The notes under the pieces are model-generated. The model did not search any database, was not told where the DNA came from, and worked only from the letters and a program-made list of their open reading frames with translations. Positions 1-8,870 of a stretch of DNA of 64,000 nt are shown here, piece by piece. A program made the translations under genes and the position numbers. The first letter of the stretch is position 1; every line of letters begins with the position of its first letter. The DNA comes from Maribellus comscasis (GTDB lineage Bacteria; Bacteroidota; Bacteroidia; Bacteroidales; Prolixibacteraceae), in NCBI RefSeq assembly GCF_009762775.1, contig NZ_CP046401.1:3720001-3784000 (forward strand), written 5' to 3'.

Positions 1-370
1 CAAACTTTTGTCCAATCCGCACGTTATCACGCAAGTTCACAGGGCGAGTTTCCATTGCTTCCACCCGTGCTTCCAGCGGAACATTTCCAATTTCTTTTTT
101 CGATTCGGAGTTCAGAAAGGAATAAAAATTAAGCATTTCCTTTCTGAAATTGGCATTAGCGCTAACAGGAGAACCGTTGTCTTCGCCTTTAAATTCACCA
201 AACTGCCATTGCCGTCCCAACATCCACAACGGATCGGCAGTTCTCATTTCGAGGCCTGATTCATCATCACCGCTTCTGGAACGCCCTTCCAACCTGAATT
301 GCGGTATAAAACCTGGCATCCCCTGTTCAACAGGAAACAGATTTCGTTTTATTTTAAAGTATAAACTCAT
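1..370 (-). CDS. Partial conserved protein of unknown function, N-terminal 123 residues
   Basis: The reading frame starts at the ATG at 370 on the minus strand and runs off the left edge, so only the N-terminus is visible. It begins MSLYFKIKRN and contains a conserved-looking block LWMLGRQWQFGEF followed by KGEDNGSP. I recall blocks of this kind in large uncharacterised proteins that sit beside proteins like the 1473-residue one upstream, sometimes near phage-tail-like injection clusters; that association is from memory and is not shown here. There is no signal peptide. The start lies 7 bases after the stop of the upstream gene, so the two are almost certainly co-transcribed. Function unknown. 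Confidence 0.75.
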   Translation of the reverse strand, partial: MSLYFKIKRNLFPVEQGMPGFIPQFRLEGRSRSGDDESGLEMRTADPLWMLGRQWQFGEFKGEDNGSPVSANANFRKEMLNFYSFLNSESKKEIGNVPLEARVEAMETRPVNLRDNVRIGQKF

Positions 371-377
371 GCCTTTT

Positions 378-3300
378 TTACTTGTTTCCGGGAATATTAA
401 ACCAATAAGTCATTGGCAAAACATAACCATATTCCTGAATTGCATCCAGATCCACCATTCGTATTTTGTACAAATCCATAGTGTCGTAAATAATATCTCT
501 GAGATCGTCTTCCGCCCAGAAGAAATCACTCTCTTGCCCTGCCTTGGGATGAACAGCCAGTAAAAGTGCCTGTGGTGGTTCGTTGTTCGGGATGTTATAA
601 TTGAAGCTTAGTCCTGTATTCATTTTGGCATTGGGAATGTATTCGGAGAATTCTTCGATTACCAATCCAAAAACCGGGTTTTCTAACATAAGATCTTTGT
701 GTGCGTACAAAACGGTACTTTCACTACCTTCCGGATAATAGGTGTCATCTGACAAGGGATAGGTTTCACCTGTAATTGAATCTTTGTAAATTGATTGTGA
801 ATCAAATTGTTTTTCCGCCAGAAGATCGATTTCCTGTTTTGATAGCGCAATCCACGGATATTGTAATAAAGTAGGTCCCTGAACAACCGTGTAATGTGAT
901 TCCGTTACCAATCCCATAGTATGATTCCATACACTTTTGACTAACAGCCAATCTTCAAACAGTTCTGAATTTTCGTGAATTTGGGCAATGCCCTGTATCC
1001 AGTTTTTGATGCGTTCCTGTCCCCACACGTGTTCCGCATCATTATCGGCCGAATTGCCAACCAGAAGTTGTTGTTTTTTACTATTGACCACCTCGTTGAA
1101 ATTAGCAGAACCAACTGCAGGAGGTAAAAGAATAAACGTTTCTCCGAAAAGAATTCCGGCAACCTGTTGTAACAATCCAAAAGCGTTGTTAAAAACACTC
1201 TGTGAATCGTATTTCGAAAGCAGTATTTCAGCTGATGTTATTTTTGTTTCAATTGCATTTTTCAATTTCCCGGTGTCCACCGAAGTATTTTCAAGGTAAG
1301 CCGTTTTAGCCGGTTCAAAATCCAGATTTGACAGGAATTGTAACACGCGTTTTTGCGTCAAATCAGAGGCAGCTATTGCTTTCAAATGGTCTATAACAGG
1401 AATTAATCGCTTATCTTTTATTTCATCCAGGGCTTTCCTGTTGTACCGGGTGGTTTCACTTTCCATCGTCAAATCATCCGATTTTAAATACCGACATTTG
1501 TTTAGCAATACTTTGGCAGTTCTTACAACCTCAAGCGCCTGAGCCAGTGAATGACTATTTTCGGGACGGGTATCCGTAATTACATATTTTGTTTTCTCAG
1601 ATAAATTTCCTTTTTGTTGCACCACTGCATTTCGTATTCGTAATTCCAGTTCGCCGGCGCCATCGGAAACCGGGTCTTCACTCAGGTAGAAAAAGTCCAG
1701 GTAGCTGATATTCAGATTTTTTAAGGTGACTTCTACTGTGTCTTCCAGGCTATCATTCTGGATATTGCGAAGTTCCACCAAACAGGCTACTTGTTCCATT
1801 GATCCGATATTCTCTTTCAACCATTTTTCAAGGTTAGGTTCTGCAAAAGCGCGTGTATTTTCAATGGTGAATTGCTCGGTACCGGGTTGAAAAATCATAA
1901 CCAGTTTGTGTTTGATCCCGGTTCCCGGAATTTTTGTTTTCAGGGATTCTATTTGCGGTGGTTCAATTTCGCCTTTGGTAGCATCGATAGCAGCGGCTGC
2001 CCGCGTTAAATTCCCTTGTGTTACCTGGTAACCTGCTTCATAAAAGAGAGTGTCCAGGCTGGCATCCATTGAATCTTCCAGCTTTTCGATTTGCTTTTTC
2101 ACCTGCTCTTTCACCTGGGCATTGATTTCCGCAGGAAGGCTTTCTTTATTTTTAATCGCTTTTAATCCATCAATTACGCTTAAATTCACAAAGCCGGTTG
2201 ATTCTCCGGTTGCATTTTCATAAAGAGGAAATTTCTCTCTTAGTGTATAGATCTCCCGGTGCAGATTATTCTCGTGAAGATGGCGCTCCAACTGGTAACC
2301 TAAAAGTGCCTCCAGTTGCTGTCCCTGGCGGATACCTTCCAGTAAGAACTCTCCTTTTTGTAAACGATCTGATGTCAGATTTACAGCAAACGGATTGCTT
2401 TGCTCTTCATCTTTATGTGACAAAAAAGAATTCTTAAAAACGGAAGAGGCAATGGTTTGTGCTACACCGGGAGTGTGAATAATTCCGCCGGCTTCGCGAT
2501 AAATGTCAGTAAGCGATTCAGGATTTACCGGAGTCGCATCTTTTTCCAAATCTTCAATCCAGCCATACGTGCCAAAATAGATACCCTTTTCATGATTGGG
2601 ATTGCTTCTCAGTTCTTCAATTTTACGGGCTGCCAAAGAGGAAATCCATGCATCCAAACGATAACTGTTTAAGTCGACTGCTTCGCCAATGGCTATTTTT
2701 TGCGCTTCTTTTTGCTCTTTACCTTCAGGAATGGCCTGAATTGAGTTTATGATTTCCTGCCCCATATTGATAAATGAAGCTTTCATTTTATCAAACTTTA
2801 TTTCATCCTTCAGGGTAAACAGGGGAGTACCAGGCGAAATATTTTCGCCTGCTTGTACCAGTATTTTTGTGATTGTCCCATCAAACGGCGCTGAAATCGT
2901 TACGCCTTTTGAGTTTGCTCCCTCGATGGTGACCACAGCATCCCCTTTTGCAATACCTGAACCTTCCGGTTTTTCTATGGAAGAAATTTTGAATCTCTGG
3001 CTGGCTAATAACTCATTTGCAAGTTCAGGTTCGAAAATAATTTCACGGAAATACAATTGACATGCATTGATGTAGCTTCTTACAAAAAGATCCGTAAATA
3101 AACTTAGATCGCCTTTGTATTGCACTAACTCATTTCCCTTTTGATTCTTAATAGAGTTTATAAAATCCTGAAATTTCCCTGGGTCTTCTTCCGCAAATGA
3201 AAAACTATCAGTACTGCCGGTTGTTAATTTTTTCCCTTCCTGATCTGTTAGAATAGCTTTTCCATCTTCAAATCCAACAAGATTTGTGTTTCCGTCGGCA

Positions 3301-4799
3301 AAACTTAAAATGGGAGCGCGAAGGAACTGATCAATTTGTGCTGAAAATTCCTTTTCATCCAAATTAAATAAACCGGCAAGCGACGTTACGTTTTCCTGAA
3401 CATTTTCGAAATCTCCCCCCATTCCTTTTAGAGAATTTATTGAAGTAGGAGATGGGTGATTTTGAAGGAATCCGTATAACTTGTTTTTGAAGGCCTTATA
3501 TTCCAATGCGCGAATATGCCAGCTGCCGGAACTCTCCTGCATACTCAGTATTTTAAGGATCTCTTCAGGTGTGTCGCCGCCAAGCAAGCGCGGAACCTGT
3601 TTATGATTTTTTGCCATTAAAAGCCATCGCTTCATCAATTGTGCAAAAAGGACCAACATTTTATCAAATAGCTTGTCACTTTCACGTATATCTCTGTTCT
3701 CCGGTAAGAACACGTTGCTGATATTCATCACAGGAAGAACTCCGTATGGTTGATTACCGATTTTTAACGCCGAATATAAACCCCTGGTTTTTACATATTT
3801 TGAGTAGTGCTGCCATATTTTTTCATGGGTTTTGTTGCTTAACTGGTTCCCCAAAAGCATAAAAAGTGGTTGAGCTCCTAAAGCAAACCAACTGGCTTTT
3901 TGAACCAGCTCGTTAAGCAATGGCGGTATTTCATCGGCATGCTGAACATGTTTTAGAAGGTCGCCTTCAAATCCCAATCCTTTGCCAAGGTACTTTCCAT
4001 ATGTAACAGCATGGATATTTGGAACCGTTGCAGTTTCATCTTCTCTTTCAAGATTTAGTCCTTCTACCGTATATTTATAACTATCAGCTACTTCAAATTC
4101 ATTTCTTGCAGAATGTCCACTTTTTACATTTTCAGTATTGTTGGTTGGCGTACCATAATTTAAAAATGAGAATCCTTCAGTGTATTGATGATTTTTAAGT
4201 AAATCGGCCAGGCCTTTGGCCGGGGTCATTGGATTTTCATCGTACCGGAACCCGCTGACAATTACTTTTTCAAATTTTGTATCTGCCGGGTCAATTTTGA
4301 TTTTTATTCCCATACCCGCCTGAATGGCTTTGTCAAAATCCTGCAGCCACTCATCTCCTTCTCCCAGAACTGATAGCCCGTTACGGTCAATAACAGAACC
4401 ATCTTCTTTATAAGTTGGCTTTTGCTCGCCCTCTTTGTACACATAAAAAACCAACCTGTCGGGCAACCACTTAAAATAAAAAGAGGGCTCATGGTCCGTA
4501 AAATCGTTGTTGTTTTCCTGTTGTTGTAATTCTTTATCACTTATTTGGACAATCCAGGAAGAACGATATACACCATATTTTGAGACCAATTCCTCCCATG
4601 CTTGTTTCTTTTGCTCTTTTATGGTTAGTTTTTTAAATGCTTCAGCATCTTTTTTTTCCTCTTTAGAAAGATTGGGATTATGGCTTTGTAAAAAAACAGC
4701 ATCGGGGAAAACTCTAATCCATAGTTCGTCTCCCACAAACCTCGTTTCAAGTTTTAGTGGAAATAACAAAATTGGTATGTTAGAAACTGGATTTGGCAT
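378..4799 (-). CDS. Giant (1473 aa) protein of unknown function with an embedded barrel-sandwich (lipoyl/biotinyl-like) domain
   Basis: A single uninterrupted 1473-residue frame with no signal peptide. Recognisable blocks are an N-terminal PLKLETRF..ELWIRVFPD (residues about 14-33), GTPTNNTE (216-224) and IGNQPYGVLPV (347-357). Residues about 605-665 look like a biotinyl/lipoyl barrel-sandwich domain (IAKGDAVVTIEG, then TISAPFDGTITKILVQAGE, then ISPGTPLFTL), but the usual lysine hairpin (EAMKM-like or DKA-like) is replaced by EGANSKG. The N- and C-terminal thirds are rich in charged helices. Spacing of 7 bp to the next gene suggests an operon. I do not know a function; a structural role in a large secreted or phage-tail-like assembly is only a guess from the family blocks. 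Confidence 0.8.
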   Translation of the reverse strand: MPNPVSNIPILLFPLKLETRFVGDELWIRVFPDAVFLQSHNPNLSKEEKKDAEAFKKLTIKEQKKQAWEELVSKYGVYRSSWIVQISDKELQQQENNNDFTDHEPSFYFKWLPDRLVFYVYKEGEQKPTYKEDGSVIDRNGLSVLGEGDEWLQDFDKAIQAGMGIKIKIDPADTKFEKVIVSGFRYDENPMTPAKGLADLLKNHQYTEGFSFLNYGTPTNNTENVKSGHSARNEFEVADSYKYTVEGLNLEREDETATVPNIHAVTYGKYLGKGLGFEGDLLKHVQHADEIPPLLNELVQKASWFALGAQPLFMLLGNQLSNKTHEKIWQHYSKYVKTRGLYSALKIGNQPYGVLPVMNISNVFLPENRDIRESDKLFDKMLVLFAQLMKRWLLMAKNHKQVPRLLGGDTPEEILKILSMQESSGSWHIRALEYKAFKNKLYGFLQNHPSPTSINSLKGMGGDFENVQENVTSLAGLFNLDEKEFSAQIDQFLRAPILSFADGNTNLVGFEDGKAILTDQEGKKLTTGSTDSFSFAEEDPGKFQDFINSIKNQKGNELVQYKGDLSLFTDLFVRSYINACQLYFREIIFEPELANELLASQRFKISSIEKPEGSGIAKGDAVVTIEGANSKGVTISAPFDGTITKILVQAGENISPGTPLFTLKDEIKFDKMKASFINMGQEIINSIQAIPEGKEQKEAQKIAIGEAVDLNSYRLDAWISSLAARKIEELRSNPNHEKGIYFGTYGWIEDLEKDATPVNPESLTDIYREAGGIIHTPGVAQTIASSVFKNSFLSHKDEEQSNPFAVNLTSDRLQKGEFLLEGIRQGQQLEALLGYQLERHLHENNLHREIYTLREKFPLYENATGESTGFVNLSVIDGLKAIKNKESLPAEINAQVKEQVKKQIEKLEDSMDASLDTLFYEAGYQVTQGNLTRAAAAIDATKGEIEPPQIESLKTKIPGTGIKHKLVMIFQPGTEQFTIENTRAFAEPNLEKWLKENIGSMEQVACLVELRNIQNDSLEDTVEVTLKNLNISYLDFFYLSEDPVSDGAGELELRIRNAVVQQKGNLSEKTKYVITDTRPENSHSLAQALEVVRTAKVLLNKCRYLKSDDLTMESETTRYNRKALDEIKDKRLIPVIDHLKAIAASDLTQKRVLQFLSNLDFEPAKTAYLENTSVDTGKLKNAIETKITSAEILLSKYDSQSVFNNAFGLLQQVAGILFGETFILLPPAVGSANFNEVVNSKKQQLLVGNSADNDAEHVWGQERIKNWIQGIAQIHENSELFEDWLLVKSVWNHTMGLVTESHYTVVQGPTLLQYPWIALSKQEIDLLAEKQFDSQSIYKDSITGETYPLSDDTYYPEGSESTVLYAHKDLMLENPVFGLVIEEFSEYIPNAKMNTGLSFNYNIPNNEPPQALLLAVHPKAGQESDFFWAEDDLRDIIYDTMDLYKIRMVDLDAIQEYGYVLPMTYWFNIPGNK

Positions 4800-4843
4800 A
4801 GATATTTGTTGATGTTAGAACCTCAAGTCCCAAAAAATCACGA

Positions 4844-5068
4844 TTATTTTTCAGAATTTTTAGCCGTTTCCAAATCATGATTTGCATCTTTTGAGTTTAC
4901 AGATACATCACTACCAATTAATTCTTCCAATACCTGAATAGCCCCGCTAATGCGAAGCATAGTATTACTAAGGTTGGTGGTTTCCTGCTCCAATACAATT
5001 AACCGCTCCTGACCTTTTTTATACTCTTCTTTTAATTCTTTAAGACGCGCCTCTATCTCTTTATTCAT
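4844..5068 (-). CDS. Small coiled-coil protein, 74 aa
   Basis: A 74-residue, highly charged protein. Residues 1-50 form one predicted coiled coil with leucine heptads (RLKELKEEYKKGQERL), followed by LRISGAIQVLEELI and a polar tail. There are no membrane segments or signal peptide. It lies 44 bp upstream of the giant gene on the same strand and is probably the first gene of that cluster. Its codon use and frame openness look like those of a real gene, and a chaperone or adaptor for the giant proteins is possible but unproven. Confidence 0.6.
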   Translation of the reverse strand: MNKEIEARLKELKEEYKKGQERLIVLEQETTNLSNTMLRISGAIQVLEELIGSDVSVNSKDANHDLETAKNSEK

Positions 5069-5483
5069 TTCTGCAGATTTGGAAATAAATGCATTGGGCT
5101 TTGGCTAAATCCAAAGCTTTTACAAATTATTCATTTTTAAATATTTTTATTCAGAATGAAGACCAGGTATTATCTATCGCGCTAAATATTAGTGTTTTGA
5201 TTTAATGGTGATATTAATACCCGTTTGTATTTATTTAAACAAGTTATGACATTGTAATCAAAAAAACAATTGATGATTTGGAATTTTTAAAAATTAGTTC
5301 TGATAAAGAGAGCTTAACCGTGACGAGTATACACAAATAATTTTATTTCCATTTTAGGCGGATATTTTTATACAATAAAAGAACGGATACTAAATTATTG
5401 TTGGTTAGTAAAATCAGGAATAAAACGACTGAATGTTTGTAATTAAAATAATTAACCAAATACTTAAAAAAAATAGCACCGCA
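5069..5483. other. AT-rich intergenic region, no gene seen
   Basis: A 415-bp stretch upstream of the small coiled-coil gene. It is very AT-rich, has stops in all frames, and shows no convincing hairpin or RNA gene. It presumably holds the promoter of the minus-strand cluster. Confidence 0.5.
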
Positions 5484-5703
5484 ATGAACATTTTAATAAC
5501 AGGAGCTACCGGTGTACCGGAGAAGAGAATGGTTAAAATGCTCTTTGGGGAAGCCTGCTCTGTTACCGGACTATCTCATACTGCAAAGCAAAATCAAGAC
5601 AATTACATGATATAAGAACTTCATCCGTAGCCGTCAATTTTTTTAAACTGAGGCGTTGGCAGATGCTACCCGTGACTCCAATGCCATATTTCACCTAGCA
5701 ACA
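5484..5703 (+). pseudogene. Remnant of an NAD(P)-dependent epimerase/dehydratase (SDR family)
   Basis: From 5484 the frame reads MNILITGATGVPEKRMVKML then FGEACSVTGLSHTAKQ, the Rossmann N-terminus of an extended SDR (the usual TGxxGxxG glycine motif is damaged: glycine replaced by glutamate after VP). The frame stops at about 5615. In another frame, from 5647, the sequence reads TEALADATRDSNAIFHLAT, which matches the next expected block of the same family (D.N.IFHLAA). Only about 75 residues' worth remains of a protein normally about 300 long, with a frameshift inside, so this is a decayed copy. Confidence 0.65.
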
Positions 5704-5950
5704 ATTATTGTTTAAAAAAGAACAGCCTCTGGTAAAAGGGAAAGCCTTTTATACAATGCTGAATTGCTGCGAAATTGCTTTTATAGAAAAATACCTTTGG
5801 ATATTTGACTAATTCACATAGAATCAAAAGGAACCCATTGTTGCAAGAATTAAAATTTACAAAAGGAAACTTGTTATCAGAAATTTCAGATATGATGAAA
5901 AAAAATGATGGAATCAAATAGTTGAATAATAATATTTGATAATTCCATAT

Positions 5951-7864
5951 CTACAAATAGTTATTACCCGGTTTGATGCCAAATTTTGCTAATTTTGAAT
6001 TAAGTGTTGTAGGTGGAATTCCCAGCAATTTCGCTGCTCCATTAGCACCAAAAACTTTCCCGCTGGATATTTTAAGAGCAAGTTGAAGATTGTTTATTTC
6101 CATCTTTTTCATTTCATCATAGGTAACAACAGTGTCAGGTTTCTTTGTGTCTGTTTTTCGCGAATTATTATTCTTATCAAGTATAATATTTAGATTTCCA
6201 CTTTGTGCAGTTATAACCGCCCGTTCTATAATATTTTGTAACTCCCTTACGTTGCCCGGCCAGGAATAGTGCAAAAGTTCATGTCTGTTTACGTTGTTTA
6301 AATGAAGCTTGCTTTTACCGTATTTACCGCAATATTTTTTTAGAAAAGTTTCAGCCAGCAATAAGATATCCACACCGCGTTCACGCAATGGTGGCACAGA
6401 AATCGGAAAAACATTTAGCCTGTAAAACAGGTCTTCCCTAAAGATTTTATTTTTAACAGCATCCTTTAAATTGCGATGTGTTGCAGCTACTATTCGTACA
6501 TCTACTTTTCGCGATATTGAACTTCCAACAGGCTCAAACTCACCCTCCTGAACAACCCGAAGCAGCTTAGCTTGCAAGGCAAGTGGCAATTCGCCAATTT
6601 CATCTAAAAAAAGTGTCCCATTGTCAGCTAATAAAAAGCGACCTTCTCGGTTCTCTGTGGCTCCCGTAAAAGCTCCTTTTGAATGCCCGAATAATTCACT
6701 CTCAATCAAATCAGAAGGTAATGCTGCGCAGTTAACAGCAATGAAAGTTTTATCCCGGCGATTACTTCGTTTATGGATTTCTTTGGCAATTAACTCTTTT
6801 CCCGTCCCTGTTTCTCCTAAAATAAGTACTGTTGAATCTGTCGGAGCTACCTGGTTAATCTGAACAAAGACATTTTTCAATGCATCACTCTTACCCACAA
6901 GATTATTTGATAGCTGATCGCTGAATTGCTCTTTTAACAGAAATGTTTCAATAGTAAGTTTTCTTATCTCTTTTTTGTTCTGTAGTTTCTCATTAATATC
7001 CCGAATATATAGTGCATAAAAAATGTTATTTTCATATTCGTACCGCGAAAGAGTCGCATCAGCCGGAAAGAAATTGCCATTAGTTTTCAAGCATTTAAGA
7101 TGCCCCTGTATCCAAACAGAAGCAGGTTGTTCGTTTCCTGTTGTTAGAAAAGGGGTTGTGTTTAGAATTTTTTGAAAGGAATCTTTTCCCAAAAAATTAC
7201 TGACCTGTTTATTCAAAAAATTGTCTTCTTCCGCCTCGAATGTTTTAAATGCAGCTTCATTGGCCTGGATTATTACAAGGTCTGAATTTAACTCAAGGAT
7301 TGCATCCATTGTCCCGTTTAGCAGCCGGTTTATTTTTGCTTCACTTTGTTTTAACAGATTTTCGTAATGTATTCTTCTTATTTCAGCCTGTGCCCGGCTG
7401 GCAAAAATTTTAAATATCAAAAACACTTCAGGAATTTCTTTCATTGGTTTCTGATCCAATAGAGCCAAATGACCTAATACTCTGCCGTCTTCACCTCTCA
7501 GTGCAAGTCCCATATAACTAACTGCTCCCAAGGGAGGTAAATCCGGGTCGCTCGGGTATAATTTAATTACATTATTGGGAATATGACAAATTTGTTTAGT
7601 TCCGAGTACCGGTTCACATGGCGTACCTTTTACATCGTATTCATATTTTTCAATAAACTTTCCGTTCAGCCAAAATGCCAAAGCATTAAGCCTGTTTTCT
7701 TCTGTTTTATATTCAGTAACCCATACTCCATAAACCTGAAGTACCTCGGCCAGACTTTTTACCAGCGAACGGAAAAATAATTGGCCGGTAAATTCTGATG
7801 TTCCTTCAAAAATTCTTTTCAGAGATATTAAAGAAGGAGTTTTCCTTTGTGATTTTGATTCCAT
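5951..7864 (-). CDS. Sigma-54-dependent transcriptional activator (GAF-PAS-AAA+-Fis)
   Basis: A 637-residue bacterial enhancer-binding protein. Domains in order: GAF-like sensor (about 15-160), PAS (about 170-290), AAA+ ATPase (about 320-555) and Fis-type helix-turn-helix (about 600-632). The AAA+ part has Walker A GETGTGKE (350-357), the sigma-54 contact loop GAFTGA (398-403) and Walker B LFLDEIGELP (418-427). The HTH reads GANGAAKLLGIPPTTLNSKL, close to the FhlA/HyfR type. No receiver domain is present, so control is probably by ligand or redox sensing through GAF/PAS. It is divergent from the OsmC gene; three palindromes at 7871-7924 lie immediately upstream of its own start, which suggests autoregulation as well as activation of osmC. 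Confidence 0.93.
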   Translation of the reverse strand: MESKSQRKTPSLISLKRIFEGTSEFTGQLFFRSLVKSLAEVLQVYGVWVTEYKTEENRLNALAFWLNGKFIEKYEYDVKGTPCEPVLGTKQICHIPNNVIKLYPSDPDLPPLGAVSYMGLALRGEDGRVLGHLALLDQKPMKEIPEVFLIFKIFASRAQAEIRRIHYENLLKQSEAKINRLLNGTMDAILELNSDLVIIQANEAAFKTFEAEEDNFLNKQVSNFLGKDSFQKILNTTPFLTTGNEQPASVWIQGHLKCLKTNGNFFPADATLSRYEYENNIFYALYIRDINEKLQNKKEIRKLTIETFLLKEQFSDQLSNNLVGKSDALKNVFVQINQVAPTDSTVLILGETGTGKELIAKEIHKRSNRRDKTFIAVNCAALPSDLIESELFGHSKGAFTGATENREGRFLLADNGTLFLDEIGELPLALQAKLLRVVQEGEFEPVGSSISRKVDVRIVAATHRNLKDAVKNKIFREDLFYRLNVFPISVPPLRERGVDILLLAETFLKKYCGKYGKSKLHLNNVNRHELLHYSWPGNVRELQNIIERAVITAQSGNLNIILDKNNNSRKTDTKKPDTVVTYDEMKKMEINNLQLALKISSGKVFGANGAAKLLGIPPTTLNSKLAKFGIKPGNNYL

Positions 7865-7870
7865 TTTATC

Positions 7871-7924
7871 TACGACTTTTCGTAAATAAAATTACGAAAT
7901 TTCGTAATAATACGACTTTTCGCA
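7871..7924. promoter_or_regulatory. Three tandem palindromes, candidate upstream activating sites
   Basis: Three related inverted repeats lie between the divergent genes: TACGACTTTTCGTA (7871-7884), TACGAAATTTCGTA (7893-7906, the core of a perfect 18-bp palindrome at 7891-7908) and TACGACTTTTCGCA (7911-7924). Centres are 22 and 18 bp apart, roughly two helical turns. The arrangement fits binding of a Fis-type HTH dimer or oligomer of the adjacent sigma-54 activator. The assignment to that protein is inference. Confidence 0.75.
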
Positions 7925-7982
7925 GTATTTGCTTTTTTTATTTCTGTTTGTAATATGCTGATAGACATATTTTTATAGTTAG

Positions 7983-7998
7983 TGGCATGCCGTGTGAA
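7983..7998 (+). promoter_or_regulatory. Candidate sigma-54 (-24/-12) promoter for the OsmC gene
   Basis: TGGCATGCCGTGTGAA resembles the sigma-54 consensus TGGCACG-N4-TTGCA, with the -24 GG intact but GA in place of the -12 GC. It lies about 60-110 bp downstream of the palindromes and 38 bp before the OsmC start codon, a normal enhancer/promoter geometry. The weak -12 element lowers confidence. Confidence 0.45.
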
Positions 7999-8035
7999 AA
8001 AGAAATGGCATCATGTTTAATCTAAATTTTTAAAA

Positions 8036-8593
8036 ATGGAAACTTTAACAAAAAAAATTAATGGTTTTAAATCAGAAGAAATTGTAACAACAGTTCAGGC
8101 GCTGCAAAAAGATCCGTCTTTGGCCTATTTTGAATTCCGGGCAAGAAATAAATGGATGAGTGGTGGACATAACCGTAGCACGATTAGAGACTTTTACGGC
8201 GGCGGTGAAGAAGATACCTCGCGAAAAAAAGCGTTTGTTTTTGATAATGGAGAGCCACCAATCCTTTTAGGTGATAACGAAGGAGCCAACCCGGTAGAAT
8301 ACGTCTTAAATGCTTTGGCTGGTTGCATGACCACCACAATGGTTCTTCATGCAGCGGCTAATGGAATCGAGCTGAAGAGTGTTGAATCAGAATTGGAAGG
8401 TGAGCTGGATGTTCAGGGATTTCTGGGATTGAATGACCAGGTAAGGAACGGCTACAAGCAAATTCGTGTGAAGTTTAAAATAGATGGGGACATAACTGAA
8501 GAACAGAAAGAGAAACTTTACGCTTTTACACAAATGTCTCCGGTTTTTGATGTGGTTACCAACCAGGTGCCAATAAATATTGTTCTTGACTGA
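8036..8593 (+). CDS. OsmC family protein
   Basis: A 185-residue OsmC/Ohr-superfamily protein. The block NPVEYVLNALAGCMTTTMVL carries the peroxidatic cysteine; the second cysteine position typical of OsmC/Ohr is not seen (the block reads QMSPVFDVVTN), so this is a one-cysteine subgroup member. Such proteins reduce organic peroxides or act on related thiol chemistry in the cytoplasm, but the single-cysteine branch is poorly defined. It is transcribed away from the sigma-54 activator, behind a candidate sigma-54 promoter, and is probably its main target. A strong hairpin follows the stop codon. Confidence 0.9.
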   Translation: METLTKKINGFKSEEIVTTVQALQKDPSLAYFEFRARNKWMSGGHNRSTIRDFYGGGEEDTSRKKAFVFDNGEPPILLGDNEGANPVEYVLNALAGCMTTTMVLHAAANGIELKSVESELEGELDVQGFLGLNDQVRNGYKQIRVKFKIDGDITEEQKEKLYAFTQMSPVFDVVTNQVPINIVLD

Positions 8594-8598
8594 ATTAA

Positions 8599-8632
8599 AT
8601 TATGCGTCCACCTTTTTTTGTGGGCGCATAAT
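8599..8632 (+). terminator. Terminator-like hairpin after the OsmC gene
   Basis: A 13-bp stem (8599-8611 with 8620-8632, one G-T pair) encloses a T-rich 8-base loop. There is no T-run after the stem, so it may be a transcript-end stabiliser rather than a canonical intrinsic terminator. Confidence 0.55.
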
Positions 8633-8870
8633 AACCGCCTCTTTTATGAAAAACCTCTCATGGAGGACTTTCATTTTTTTGTATCCAGTTGTCTCAGCAG
8701 GGTTATTTCTGATGCTGTGTAATGTCAGAATTAATTTTTCTATCGAGGATCAAAAAAAGGAAATTACTTGGTTAATTGTATTTTGCTGCTCGTCAATCAT
8801 CATCTCTGCTTTTATAAATCTACAACAGCATCAAAATCTAACCTACTCAAAAAAAATGTTTCTGATGTTT

